Positions 11,263-24,141 are shown, numbered from the stretch's first letter. The stretch is DNA of 64,000 bases from Phoebastria nigripes (GCA_035582835.1 JAYKAV010001000.1:1866680-1930679), one strand, 5' to 3'. The notes: generated from the sequence alone by a model not told the origin. A program made the numbers and translations.

Positions 11263-14200
11263 TAAGTACCTTTATTTCTTAAAATGGCAATGAAGAAATT
11301 CTTATTTTGAATGTAATAGGAAAATTCCTAGAATCAGTGAGCCAAAGATAATTGCTGCTTGGAGAGCTTTGAATGCGTGCAGTAAGAAAAGTACATTTTA
11401 TCCAAGGAAAAACATACCACTTTAAATCAGTACAACCTACAAGGCAATATTATTTTTATTGACACGTATGCCGTAATGCTAAAAGTTGTTATACTTTTGA
11501 CTCAACCCAATAATCACACAATGTAAATGATATTCAAACAGGAGTGTATTGCATTGCAAAGATTAATTAACCTGAAGGTTACTTTACACCATTCTTCAGG
11601 GCAAAAAGTATAAATTACTCTAAGGTTACGGTCCCTTTACTGTGCCAGAGTACTTTAAAATAGTTTTGAAAATTCTTTTTTGAAGAGCAAGGCAATAAAT
11701 TATTCCACAGGACATATAGGTGGTGCAAAATTCTGCCAGTAGACCTACTTCAAAAGTTATAAACTACACAGTTGACTCTTGTTGGGCCACAAGCACTCTG
11801 GTGATTATCCATTTTGGGTCAATTACAGTAGAGAAGAATTTCACATGCGTACTGCTCAGGTGAGCTTCACAGGGCCAAAAAGATTATTGGTCCTCTCCCA
11901 AATCTGAGAGACTTCCATCCAGTGCCATGCCCTCAGGAATATCCCTTCTTCATCTCATTTTTTAGTGTTTGAACAATTCACTGCATATTATTAAATATTT
12001 TTTGCGTTTCTCCATATAATGCATTTGTATCTTTTCTGTGGAAAAAGAGTATCCAAGACTCTTCAGAAGATACAGCTTTTTTTATGAAACCAACTCTTGT
12101 GTTAAATTTTAGATGCTTGCAATTAGTCTCTCTTTTCTAAATTCAGAATGCAAGTTGTTTGCCCTTCTAGCCTCCCTGTCAAATCATTAGACTTCATGGT
12201 CCAAGCTCTTTGGAAGGCTTTTAGGAGGAATATTTGTGTAGTACCAAAGGAATTCACATTACTGTATGTTTCATCTCTGTAGTCTAGATGCCTCAAAACT
12301 TGCTTTTTACGTGTGTTGGAATTTGATTCATGCTGCAGAACATGCTTACACAGACTCTGTGAGATTTTTCCCTTTCTATACAAAAGGCAAAACACTTATC
12401 TTTTCAATCCCTTTTTCCTTTCCCACAGCTCTGTTGCCTCTCTTCTGTACAGGGAACATGATAACGTATTTAAGCAGTGCACAACATGACATTTTAACAT
12501 TAATCCTTAATGTTATTTTATTGAAATGTGTAAACATGTATATTTTTCACTGTCTCATACACCATTATAATTTCTTTTACTCTGTTAAATTCAGATGTAA
12601 TTTAGGATGGAAAAATACATTTTAGAATTACACCTGCAGCATGTAGTATTAGTATGACTTTTCCATGGCATGACAGTGATGTTTCAACAATCTATACATA
12701 TTGATTTAGGCTGATAATAAACAATTTGATTAGGCTCTATCTATAGGCTGTCATTTCAATCACTGTCACTGGTCCAATAGAGTGGAAGGCAGCTAGCAGA
12801 CACATATGGCAAGATTTCTCAAAATAAGAAACTCTGGCCTGATTAGAGCCCTAGGTTCAGTGAATTGGACAAGACAGCTCAGCTGCCAGGTTATTAACTC
12901 CCTCAGAAAATACTCTGCCTTTTCCCCGGGGCCAGCCTGAATATTCTGATCTGGATCGATAAGCAATCTCCGGTGTGTACAAAATGCCAGCTAGAATCAT
13001 TTGTCTCAGTGCAGTCTCCTTACAAAGGATAAAACACCTGCAGTATATGGCCTTCTCTCCCTCCTCCCCCACCTTCCCCTTTTTAACTAATGACCCACAA
13101 AGAAGGAAGAAGTAACTGAATCTATTCCATCATCAGGAAGGCTCTCTCAGGTTTGTTTTAATGATCACAATGGCTACCTTTCAATCTTATAAAAATTATA
13201 TCAGTCATGGTTTCCCTGTGGCATGTTTATGTAAGTAATGTGAACTGCGATGTAATGACAAGTGTACAGATGTCATTGTAAGAGGGCCCTTGGCAAGAAG
13301 ATATCTCAGAATGTCAGAATTTTAATAAACAGCGGACTGCTGGTAGGGTTCTCTTTGGTGGCTGTCTTTTATATTTGTAATGTGTGCTGTGATCTGTTGC
13401 TTGGGCCAGAGATTTTTCAAGAGTGTTTAGCAGCAAAGGATACTTTAAAATTGATTGGAGCAGAAGAGTTATTTTCCAGAGTGGTGGTGCTTGCCCGATC
13501 TGGTACGTATCTGGAGTTTTGTTTGTAGTAGTGGTGGACTGTAGACACGTAACTTGTACTTTCTTCAGATAAGTACCAAAACNTGGAGTTTTCATCTGGG
13601 TGAATTCAGAACCATCCAAAGATCTTGGACCTTGTTTTTTCAAGAGGGAAAACCACTTCATAAGATGCCTTACTCTTCCCTCTCTTGGTTAGAAAGTGTA
13701 GCAGACTTGAGAGGAAAGCCCCTGCTTTAATACCTCAGCACTGTCCCATTCATCTTCTAATCCCAGGCAAAATCAAAATTGTAGAAGGGAATGAAAATAA
13801 CATTAATAAGAACAATCCTTACAAATATAAGACACGTTTAACACTTGAAAGAAAATATGACTGTGATAGCATGATGATAAAGGTTCTCTCTGTTTTTCCA
13901 TCTGGATTATGCAAAAATTAAGAATCACAGGTGTTGATACGTCTCTCAGAGAGTGGTCAGCTGTAAAGTTAACACAAAGCAAATTCCCAGGTTTTGATGT
14001 GTGCAACTTCAGTGTTTGGGTTCTGGTTAATCAAGAACCCTTGTCCTTTTTTAATATTTAGCAAAGGATATGTGCTTTGTCTTTCAGAGTTCTGCTTAAT
14101 GGACATCTTTGGTGAAATTCAGTTCTGTCTTCTTATGTAATGCTTCAGAGTTTGTTCCCTGGCTGTACTCATTATCTTATATGCTTGAATTTAAATACAG

Positions 14201-15289
14201 TAAAAAAGAATGTCTATCTACTAATAAGCACCCTTGACTCAAATTAAAATCAAATAGCTGCAAAATTGCAGAAAAGCCCAAAACCTCCAAGTTTCTCTCC
14301 TTCACTGGTCATGTATTAACACCTGGAAGCACAAGACAGAACCTCCTATTGCTCAAGAAGTATATAGCATCATATGTCCCCTGTTGTCAAGAAATAACAG
14401 CTGAATCTCCTTAGCTGTCTACATTGAATATTTACTGAGTAAATTCTTGTACTAAATACCGGTTTCTGAGTATGGATTAAAATTCTTTCAAGAAGAATTA
14501 ACTTGTTTTTCCAGGCTATTGAACTAGCTCCTCATCCGGCTGTAAATGACGGCATAATTCAGACCTCAATTTATGTAACTGTTTACCTCTATGTGCCTAT
14601 AGAAAACTTTGAGTTAATGTAAACTGGAGGTCCACGCCTAGTTCAAAAATACAATGGGTTTTTGTGTCATGTTTTCTTATGACAAATCAGAAAGAAGCAT
14701 TTTACATTTGTACTGTCATCACTTGGAAAAGAAAAGAAGGTTTGCATTTACTCTCTGTCCTTCTTTGCTGCATGAGGTGTCTTTGCCCTGATAGCATCAA
14801 GAAATTAGAACACTGCCTTCCAGACAATTTCTTTCATATTTGCTATCTAAAACTTCAGGAAATAAATGATGCTTTAAAGAAAGAACAGTGTAAGGAACAA
14901 CTTTAATGAATTGATTTCTCAATGTAGAAAACATATTTCCCATCAAGACACCTATTAGAATGTTTATCTTGGGGAAAATGCACACAGTTTATATGAAAAG
15001 CTGATGTTATGTTAATTCCCATTATTATATACAGATAATATTGAGGAAGATGGAACAAAGTGGCTTTAAACCAAAGCTGACATTTTTTTTCTTGTTTGCT
15101 ACAGTTTTATTGTAGTGAAATATGTTCATTTTAGCAGTGGAAAACTGCCCTAAATAGACAGCATAAGAGCAATAAGATGTCACATTGCAGAGCACAATTT
15201 TAAAATGATGTGCTCTAGAAGTAAGGCTTTTAGACATTTTGGTTTATGTATTAAAACTTCCCACAAATTTGATTGAGAATGAGCCTTTG

Positions 15290-15500
15290 ATGGATATTTG
15301 CTGCAGTTATGCTGCATTAGGCTCGATTTATCCACCACCTCTCATTGTTGCTATCGATTGATTTTTAAATTAGATGAAGGCAATCAGTAAATACCACCCA
15401 ATCAAGTCCTAAAAACATACAGGAGATTAGACAATTTAGGGTAATCAATGAAAATATTCTGTGATTTGCTACCACTCAATTTTGACCATAAATTACAACC
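15290..15500. promoter_or_regulatory. Candidate cis-regulatory segment (ATCAAT-rich)
   Basis: Several motifs of the ATCAAT/ATTGAT class lie close together: ATCGATTGAT at 15353-15362, CAATCA near 15381, CCAATCAAG near 15399 and TAATCAATGA at 15442-15451. Onecut, CUX and PBX-type proteins bind such sequences. AT-rich DNA yields such motifs by chance, and I cannot see conservation, so this is only a candidate. Confidence 0.2.
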
Positions 15501-16949
15501 ATAACTTGCAAGTTACTAAGCCATAAAACATGTGGATGTGACAAGAAAAACTATAAGAAATGAATTAAGGAGATGAAGAGGAACCACTAGTGTTGTCATT
15601 TAATGAGACAAAATTACTTTTTATACATATCTCGCATTTCTAGTTGAGTCTTGCCAACGGTAATGGAGTACAAGAGCATGAACACTTCTCTCAGATTTTT
15701 TTTAATTTTTTTTTTTAATATAAAAGCTGTTCTTTTGTGTAACAAATCAGTTTGAACAATAACTAATCTACCTAATTTTATTGCAGCAAATAAATTAATG
15801 TAATTTTAGGTTTAAAACCTGCTGCTTGCTAAAACCCCTCACCTACATCACAGGCACTTGCAAACACTAATTTTAAAGTCACACTTCTACATGGTGTTAT
15901 ATCCTACAAAGTTTAAAATGTAGCAATAATTGAATGTTATTTTAGACCAACACTTTGAAGAAGCTGTGCTTATACACTGTTTTTCTGTGATACATTTCAC
16001 CCATTTTCTATATTCTCACAGCAGTCTCACCAGCAACTAATAATTCACATGCCTGAAAAAAATCTGTTTTAAAGTTTATTTACTAGTCGTAAATAGGTGG
16101 TCAGGTTCTTTCTATTTATGAACTTCAGTATCTATTTGGAATTTCTAGGCAGTATCTATCCAGTATTNTAGGCTGAAAAGCTGCTTAGAAATATATAAAC
16201 AACCATTAACAGCTATAGGCTTTATTGGAATAAATTGGCAAAATAAAGTAAATATGCATCATAAATCTGTTCCCTTCAAAAAGTAGTACAGATGTGATAC
16301 TGCTGAGTAGCATGCAAAAGTCTTCTTGGTTAATGCCTTTATGATCCTCCTTAGAATAAGGAGGAACATTTAGAAAAGGTGTACAGAATAATTTTGGGGA
16401 GTGTTGATCGTAGAGAAGGGTGATATTAACAAGATGCCTTTTACAAGAGGAAAATTCATGTGCCTTTTTCCACACTAAACAGAAATTTGAGAGGCCTGCA
16501 AACTGCACGGTACACCTTGAATGGTGATGAGAATTAAACATAGGACAGCACTATAGGAGGAAAGAACACTCTTACTGCACTCACACACACTAAAATACGA
16601 TGATACAGAAAGTGCCTTTGTAGAGCTTGATGATAGAGCATTTCCTTTGCTAGCACATAAACGCAAAACACACAGATGGAATAAATACTGAAAATATATG
16701 GATTTATATTTACCATGATTTAATTAATTCCCGGTAAAGACAGATTTCACATTGCAGCGGAGAAGGCAAAAACCCCAGAGTCGGAAGAAAGCATTAGTGA
16801 TGTTGCAAACAAAAGATTAGTCAGCAAATACTGACTCTGTGTCAGCGGGTGGACTCTGTGTGAGAGAATCCAGAATTAGAACATCAGGAGTATTTCATGC
16901 AGAAATTCAAAGCGCTTGCTGTAGTAGACAAATGTCTGGCACTAGCTTC

Positions 16950-16967
16950 AAAAAAAAAAAAAAAAAA
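16950..16967. repeat. A18 homopolymer
   Basis: An uninterrupted run of 18 A follows ACTAGCTTC. No parent retroposon is recognised upstream. Confidence 0.9.
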
Positions 16968-17240
16968 GGTAGTTGTTCTTAGCTGGTTCTTTTTTAAAGT
17001 CATTTCCTTCAGCCTAGCACTCACTTTTCTGTGCAAGTCTGTGGAACAGAATAAGTCCATGTAAGTGCTGGGCCCCTTGTGGAAACAGGTTTCTCTCTGT
17101 CAAAGACACTTCCCACCTGAATTCTGAATTTAGCGTTAGAAAACTGTCCAGGTCTGGTCTTTCAGATTTTCCATGTTGTCCAGTACATCTGTCTAAGGAA
17201 TCCCTGATAGAATAGAAAAACACCCCCAGCTTGCTAAATC

Positions 17241-17254
17241 TTTTTTTTTTTTTT
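17241..17254. repeat. T14 homopolymer
   Basis: An uninterrupted run of 14 T sits in AT-rich DNA. It is a simple repeat and nothing more is visible. Confidence 0.9.
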
Positions 17255-19052
17255 AAAGATCATTGAAATGGACTTTTCATTAACTTCTGCATTTTATTGA
17301 TTTCTACAGGCTCATAAGATGTTAAGAAAGAAGTAAATTCAGTGCTAACAATAGCTTTTCTTCCTTACAGGTAAATTTGTTACTAGAGGAAACTTCTGTG
17401 CCTTACATCATTGGCACAATTTCTGAAAAGAATGTAAAATGAGACTGGAAGAGACATAGTTCTCAAAAATAATATTCCTCCCTCTGTAGGTACCATTATT
17501 TCTGAAATTTGAGATTTTTACTTTAATTTGAAATCTCCTTTGAAAATCCATTTCCAGGTTCTTTCTGAATTGTTCTGGATGTGATTGAACCTTTGGAAAT
17601 CTGGTGGAAATTTGCAAGATACACAGCTAAGTCGTGAAGGCAGGAAATGAAAAAGCTCAGAATTTGGATGGACTCTGGAGCATTTGCATTTTCATATTTA
17701 AATATTTGCCTGAATTACACCTGAGCTATAACTTTTCGGTTACTGTAATTTTTTGCATTCTCCCTAACTCATGGTACTCAAGACAAAGCAATGTTTACAT
17801 TATTTCAATATATCAACATATCATGTTCAAACTCATGTTTCTGTGAGTTAAAAAGGATACAAAACAAAAACCCAATAACCTCTAGCAAGGAGGACAGGAA
17901 AGGGAGAGAAAAAAGAAAACCCCTGACTTAAAACAAAGACAGGGACCTACTTTATAGTTCCTGATGGACTGGTGCAATACAATGAAGCTGGTGTATTCAA
18001 TATAACTTTTAGAATAATTGCCTGGGAGGTAACCAGAAGTAGTACATTTTACTTTATCATGGTACATAAATAAAAGGGCAGACTAATTAATCATATAACT
18101 TACTAAAAGTGCTTTTTATTTTGCCATTTAGTATGCTAGAAAGATCATTTTCTTTAATGTATATACCCAGTATTAACATGATTTAATCCATCATGTTCTG
18201 TATTATGAAATTACTTTGTTTTACTCCCTGATCCAGCTGAAGATCATTAACCCACACTATTATCTAAGTCATACATCATTTGAGTGTATTACCTCATATA
18301 GCAAAAAAGCTACTTCCCTCGGTTATACACTGCAACTAAGAAATCATTTTTTCTGCATGTTGCTGACAAGTAGAGCTGTTTTCATTAGAAAGCAGATGGT
18401 TCACTATTTCGATTCTGTTTTACCTTCACATTTGCTCCAGCTCAGAGTTCTTTGCTGCCAGTCACCTCATTGTTTGCCTCTCACAACATCCACATCCTGT
18501 ATTCCAGACCTATCTACAAAATGTGCTAAACATTCAAGTACTTTGCCTTCCCCCAAGACCTCCTCTTTGAATGCCTCATGTACTCTGCATCCTCACTTGT
18601 TGTAAGTCAATCTTCAAAAAGCAATGAAAGTGAATCTAATCATCTGAACAGTAGCTTAAGCTCCCACAGTTTTGCAGGTGTCTGTTAGTTGAGAGTGCCA
18701 AAGATGCAATTTACACATTCAGATTTGAGGTTGGGCCTGAAGTCACACCACTGGTGAATTTGCCTCAGTAGAGCTTTAGGGCAGAATCTGGCCTTCTGTC
18801 ATTTCTTGCAGTTTGCAGTTATGGTGTTTATGACACTGATATTTTCACCCTCTGAAGTCTATATAATGCATGTTCTGCTCGGGCTGCCCTGATACCATGG
18901 GTGCCTGGCAGGTGTCAATAAGTAGTAGTCTGCAATGTAAATGTGTGCATGGTAGAGTAGATAGCAAGGGTCACTCTATCCTGAAGACAAGCATTATTTA
19001 TGTTATTATATTCAGAGTTAGCAACATGTGAATGTCATCTTATGGTAGAGCT

Positions 19053-19082
19053 GGGAGGCTCTGGGAGGGGAGGGAGGCTGGG
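19053..19082 (+). other. G-quadruplex motif
   Basis: G tracts are at 19053-19055, 19063-19065, 19067-19070, 19072-19074 and 19080-19082. The last four have loops of 1, 1 and 5 bases, which meets the canonical G3+N1-7 rule with short loops and predicts a stable structure. The surroundings are AT-rich, so the patch stands out. It abuts the perfect hairpin at 19083-19105. The purine-rich GGGAGGCT unit is itself repeated three times (about 19053, 19072 and 19080). Confidence 0.7.
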
Positions 19083-19105
19083 AGGCCTGCATAAAATGCA
19101 GGCCT
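19083..19105. repeat. Perfect 10-bp GC-rich hairpin, 3-base loop
   Basis: AGGCCTGCAT (19083-19092) is separated by AAA from its exact reverse complement ATGCAGGCCT (19096-19105). A perfect ten-pair stem with a three-base loop is the tightest inverted repeat I found in the window. It directly follows the G-quadruplex motif. It is too short for a microRNA precursor, and a rho-independent style terminator has no meaning in this nuclear context. Confidence 0.8.
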
Positions 19106-22100
19106 GGTTATCTAAACAACGTCCATCCAAAGATAAACACTCATTTGAGATTTCTGAATATTGTGCTTCTGCAAACTATGGTTCCCCTCTCTCCCTCCCT
19201 CTTTAAATTCATGTATTTGGATATTTCTTGTGTAACTAGCTATGTCAGCTACCTGGGTATAAAAGCACTATTGGTTTCTGGAATACACAGAAATATATTT
19301 CCTAAAAGTCAATTTCTGTGCAGTGCTCAGCTCATGTAGGAAGCAGGCATGAAATCTAGTCTGTTCAGTAACAATGAAAAAATACAGGAGTGAGGATATT
19401 GCCACACATCTCCCTCAAGGAGCTCATAAATTCAGAGGTTTGTGTTTAAAGAGCTGATGTGCATTTTCCTAGGCTCCAAAGAGGGACCATAAGTGATAGA
19501 GGTTTTCTGGCATGGTATCTGCACATGTGAGTCACTGTCCATGGCAGAGATGAAGGAAGGAAAGGCAAGGTAGGAGTTAGGATTCTTTTGGACTTTGTTT
19601 TGTTTTTCATGTTTCCAGATGCTGATAAATGGATTAATTTTTTTAAAATGCTGCTTTCTTTATGCCATCTGTTTTGTGGGACCATAGTAAGTGCAGTTTG
19701 GAAGAAATATCCCAATAATCCAGTGTCACATTGCTACTGTGTGATTTTATCACTTGAAAAAAACAATCATCCCTTCTCACTAGCTTTATACATGTTTTTT
19801 TCTACAGAGGAAATACAAGATGGAAAGATTTTTTTTTAAGAATGCTTTGGGAAAATCATATTTGTTATGTTAACAGTAAAGCAAAACCATGTAGTGCTCT
19901 TGATAGTCTGAGGAGACTTGTTTTCATTCTCTTGGGATTTGCAAACAACAGAAATTGCCTCCTTCTATTTGCTTTCCACAGGCATGTGGGAGAATGGCTA
20001 ACTCAAAATTCTGTATAGAAATGCTAGGCTATTCTAATGAGTTACCATAGGTTCTGCTTTAAAATCCTTTATAAAAATTCTAGCATAAACATCCAGTTAA
20101 GCCGTATAGATTGTTTTGAGTCAAAATGAATACTGGGTAGTTCCTGAAAATATTTCTTGGTATTTTTATAATAAAAAAGAATAAGTGATATTTTGAAATA
20201 GTTGCACTTCAAGTAGGGGAAGTAACACCTGTTAAGTTTCAGACTAGTTTTAGTTATCTCTAAGCAGTTGCCTTGAGAAGTAGACTCTCATTCTAGTTAA
20301 GTGAGGAGACTAAATGCTCTCATTGCTTAAATAGGAAGCCACTTGTTAAAGATTAAATCCTTAGAGGTAAACCATCATTACATAACTTCAGTTCTTCCAT
20401 AGTATATATGTTTTGGTTTTGATCATTCTATACTGAAGATGATACTCAAACATTGTAGTAAGATATTCAGACCTGCTTTGTGTAGTTTTCTCTGATTTCC
20501 GCCACGTCTATCACAAAGTCTGTTTTTCTTATAGCTTCAGGAAGTTTGGGGGGTTTTTTTCACTGATTTTTTTTTTTCCCCCCACATACTTCCTATGTCA
20601 TGTCAAATTTACCATTTATTATTACCTTCTTAACATTTGCCATGTGTAAAGATGTTCTATTCTTCATTCACACTGAAAACTAATATAGAGCTTGGCAGGA
20701 ATAAGGGTATAGTGTTGGGATGGGTATTTGATTTTGTTAATTTTAAGGACACCAATCTTAAAGTGCATCATAGGTGGGATGTGATTTAAAACAATGATCC
20801 TAAATAAACAATTACTTTTTTTTCTTGTACAGTTTTCACTGAAATTGTAGGAAGAATAAAGGCCTGTAATGAACATGCTTACAAAATTCAAAGAAAAGGT
20901 AATAGATTTGCATTGGTTCCAAATACTCTTGTCTAGATGAACACCAAGGACAATGTTTAGTTATAGATTAATAATCCATGGTACAAAGAATTCTAAACAA
21001 ATTGGGGGAAAACATAAAGCTACAATATTAAGCAAAGCCGAGGCTGAAGGTCAGCCTGCAGTTACTAACCATGCTCAGTTATATTATTTTCAGTGATGAC
21101 ACAACATTTAAGCTGTTGAACTTGGCACCACAAACAGCCATGCATATTGTACAGAGTGAAGAAGTATGCAATTGGTTGGGGTTGATTTTTACATTTCTGT
21201 TTATAAAGTCCATGGACTCTGGTCTATTCTCAGTCAAATGTAGCCTCAGCATCCAACCTGAATAAACCTCACCTGAATAAACCTCACAGCCATAATCCAG
21301 CTGCAAATAAGACAGGCCAAAAATAGTAGGTGCAGGTGCTGCTGCTTACACATGATGAGCCAGAAACTGAAAAAGGTAAGGCAAAAGACAGATTATCTTC
21401 TGCAGAAGGAGCTGGGTGCAGCTGTCAGTGGGGCTTTAGAGGTAATGCCTTTACCCAGTGAAGTCTCTGTTGCAGAACTTTAAACTCCACTTGTTCGTGT
21501 GGACAAGGTTGCCAAAGTGATGAGAGAAGAGCAGGCTGCACAGTCTTCTGGAGGGGCTGGGTTAACCCACACTGAAGTATGTGCAGCTCCAGCTACACAG
21601 TGCCAGAAATCACCAAACTGTCCAGTTTAAAGTTAGCCTGGGCACGTCTATACAGTCTGGAGTGTAGCCCAATCCATAAACAGCCTCACAGGCCATTGCT
21701 CTGTAGACAGCACAGACCCTGTTTTTTGCATAGTCGTAGAGATGAACACTCTGAATAGCATTAATTGCCCTATGTCCAGAAGGAGATTTCTGTGCCACTA
21801 CCAAGTTCCCCAGGGCAGCTTGCCAGCTATGATAGTGACTCTGTTGAATGGAGTTACCCTGAGCCTCTCTAGATACCATAATCTACTCCTCAAGCTATCA
21901 GTTTATCACAGGTGTTTTCTTATAGTTGGTAACTGTCATCTTCTGACAGTGATGCCCAAGTGATTTAAGAATTTACCTCCAGTAAACTGAGAGAAAAGAT
22001 GGACTTTTTGGTTTATGTCTTTAAGTGTTCCACAGAATGTGATTTAGCATTGATGTCACCCAAGCCAATTTTTTTCTGCTCAAGAAAGTATTTTGCAGCT

Positions 22101-23419
22101 ACTGAATTCTGTAGTTGAAAGTAATTATCAAAACAGAAAAAGGATATAACAACAACAACAAAAAAGTAGTACTGTGAACTGTTGGTATGAAACTTTGTTT
22201 TTAGTATAAATAAGTTAGTGTTTTTGCTTAACAATTATGAGCTTGATATACATAAAACTTCCATCAATTTTTCTAGCCTAGGTTTTGTCCCTACCTGAAT
22301 GCTAAAAGTATAATCACATAACGTCATAAAGTATCAAACCCTGGTAAAATAATTCCAAGCAAAATAAATGAGAAGCCATGGGAAATTATAGCAAGTTAAA
22401 ATAGAAAACAGTTAAGTACACCAGGTGCCGTTCTAGGATTTGTGTGTGAGACTGTATAGGGAGTGCATAGACACTCCTGATATTCATATAAAACACGTGC
22501 AGAAATTTCACCTGTTATTCTCTGGGAATAAGATATGTACACTCTTCAAAATTACAACAAAAGCAGTTAGAAAATGTAAACTATTAAAACGAGAAATAAT
22601 ACCAGGCAATAGCAATTTATTTATAAAAATATGTCATTTGCATTTATGAACACTGTTCAACTTCCATGCATGTTTTGCTGTTTTCAAATAACAAATTGAC
22701 CTTTTCAAATTCATAATGAGGTATGAAATAAATGAGAGAGTACTGAAGGTGAGTCATTCATTAATCATAGGCAAAACAGGGCCGAAATCAAGGACACAGG
22801 AGCACAAACTGTAAAAGTAATAGGTTGCATAATCATTGTATTTAATATTAACTACATTATGTTTTTCATGTGAGTTCTGAGAAGTTGATTTTTTTATGTT
22901 TACATGAAACTAATCCAAGGTAAATTTTATTTCCCAATATTATTTTATCCTAGTGGTTGCCCTCTTTTTAATAAAGTAGAAGTCATGAATTCTAGCTTGT
23001 CATGTTATTATGAAGATTTAATAGAGAGGCTTAGCAGGAACCTTTAAGCCTACTGAAACTTTTGATTTAAGATATTCCACTTTTGACTAGAATGTACCGA
23101 ATCATATAGCTACATCCCCTTCTTGTTTGTCATGGCAGATCTCCCATTAAGGACATAAATTCACTGGAATTGGTTGTTTTGGCCAAAATAAATTGTTATT
23201 CATATTTGGCTGTCAGAGAAAGACAGACCAAGAGCTATTATTTGAACCATTCTGGGCCTTTATCCTTCAAGAGTTCAACCCACAGCAATTACACAATGTG
23301 CAACAAGGTTGTTCACAATTTACAGGTGACTGAGTATTTAAATGGTTGGGATAGCTCAAATGGATATAATAATAATAATTTGTTCCCCCATGTCAGATTT
23401 CAACTAAAAACACAAGAAC
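19106..23419. other. Non-coding stretch
   Basis: No gene is recognised. A perfect 15-bp tandem duplication lies at 21256-21285. Around 21540-21700 the base composition is less AT-rich, and one phrase (TTAGCCTGGGCACGTCTATA, 21633-21652) vaguely recalls old DNA-transposon ends seen in other amniotes, but I cannot delimit an element. Confidence 0.6.
21256..21285. repeat. Perfect 15-bp tandem duplication
   Basis: The unit ACCTGAATAAACCTC occurs twice head to tail at 21256-21270 and 21271-21285, followed by AC of a third. It lacks any mismatch, so it is likely recent or variable between individuals. No gene context is visible. Confidence 0.9.
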
Positions 23420-23701
23420 AAACTAGGTTGGAGGAAGATAAGGTGGACTGGATCAGCATGCAACAATCCAACACCACACACCATCTCTCGTGCCCTGAAA
23501 GACTGTTATGACAGATGGACCCCGAAGTCATGGACTAAATTAACTCAATGGACATTTTAGAGGGATGGCCCATAGACTAAGGGAATGATATCTGTGTGTA
23601 TATATCAAAAGACAGGAAAAGTGGTGGTAATTAATTGGAATGTATGGGAAAATGTGAGACCTGGGCAATGACATAGATGGTATAGAATAAGGGGTGGATA
23701 C
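23420..23701 (+). mobile_element. ERVL-type endogenous retrovirus, 3' internal remnant
   Basis: The roughly 200 bases before the LTR match, from memory, the 3' end of the internal region of the avian ERVL-type family to which the LTR belongs. Examples are GACAGATGGACCCCGAAGTC near 23511, TTTTAGAGGGATGGCCCATA near 23555 and AAGACAGGAAAAGTGG near 23609. A purine-rich stretch (AATAAGGGGTGGATA) sits just before the LTR, where the plus-strand primer tract of a retrovirus belongs. No intact retroviral gene is present and the 5' part is missing. The left boundary is uncertain: related sequence may reach back to about 23170, or it may start nearer 23500. Confidence 0.6.
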
Positions 23702-23941
23702 TGTCCTGGTTTCAGCTGGGATAGAGTTAATTTTCTTCCTGGTAGCTGGTATAGTGCTGTGTTTTGGATTTAGTATGAGAATAATGTTGATAACACACTG
23801 ATGTTTTAGTTGTTGCTAAGTAGTGCTTACACTAGTCAAGGACTTTTCATCTTCCCATGCTCTGCCAAGTGCACAAGATGCTGGGAGGGAGCATAGTCAG
23901 GACAGCTAACCCAACTGGCCAACAGGGTATTCCATACCATA

Positions 23942-23964
23942 TGACATCATGCTCAGTATATAAG
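23942..23964 (+). promoter_or_regulatory. LTR promoter: decayed CRE and TATA box
   Basis: TATATAAG (23957-23964) lies in the position expected for the U3 core promoter. Eight bases upstream is TGACATCA, one transition away from the CRE TGACGTCA. A C-to-T change at a methylated CpG, read on the other strand, would produce it. I recall TGACGTCA in other copies of this family but cannot check that here. Confidence 0.6.
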
Positions 23965-24071
23965 CTGGAGGGAGTTGGCTGGGGGGCAGCGATTGCTGCT
24001 CAGGGACTGGCTGGGCATCGGTCAGCAGGTGGTGAGCAATTGCGTTGTGCATCGCTTGCTTTGTATATTCC

Positions 24072-24120
24072 TTTATTATTATTATTATTATTACTATTAC
24101 TATTACTGTTATTACTATTT
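24072..24120. repeat. Imperfect (TTA)n trinucleotide array in the LTR
   Basis: TTA units, interrupted by ACT and TGT units, run for about 49 bases. The array is part of the LTR family and not an independent insertion. It makes an artefactual Tyr- or Leu-rich open frame when translated. Confidence 0.85.
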
Positions 24121-24135
24121 TACTTTATTTCAATT

Positions 24136-24141
24136 ATTAAA
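24136..24141 (+). terminator. LTR polyadenylation signal ATTAAA
   Basis: ATTAAA is followed by CTGTTCTTATCTC, a usual arrangement near the R/U5 boundary of LTRs in this family. It could end transcripts reading through from upstream host sequence. Confidence 0.5.

Larger units (their letters stand above)
11263..19040. other. Non-coding stretch with a few low-complexity tracts
   Basis: No gene is recognisable. Notable contents are a 9-bp inverted repeat with a 3-base loop (TAACATTAA / TTAATGTTA, 12495-12515), homeodomain-like motif-rich DNA around 15290-15500, and homopolymers at 16950-16967 and 17241-17254. The longest open frame (18216-18605, 129 codons) has no recognisable domain and a random-looking composition. 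Confidence 0.65.

Noticed and set aside
12495..12515. 9-bp inverted repeat TAACATTAA/TTAATGTTA
   Set aside because: It is AT-only apart from two bases and is expected by chance in this composition.
13262..13528. 88-codon plus-strand frame with a hydrophobic stretch
   Set aside because: It resembles a membrane segment only loosely, has no family match or conserved context, and is overlapped by a 115-codon minus-strand frame.
18216..18605. 129-codon open frame
   Set aside because: It has no recognisable domain, a Ser/Thr/His/Leu-rich composition typical of random translation of pyrimidine-rich DNA, and no splice or promoter context.
21633..21665. GGGCACGTCTATACAGT as an old DNA-transposon end
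   Set aside because: It is a single vague phrase without a partner end, and the element cannot be delimited.
23170..23511. 113-codon open frame before the LTR
   Set aside because: No domain is recognised. It overlaps the uncertain edge of the ERV remnant and its length is within chance, so it is not called as a gene.
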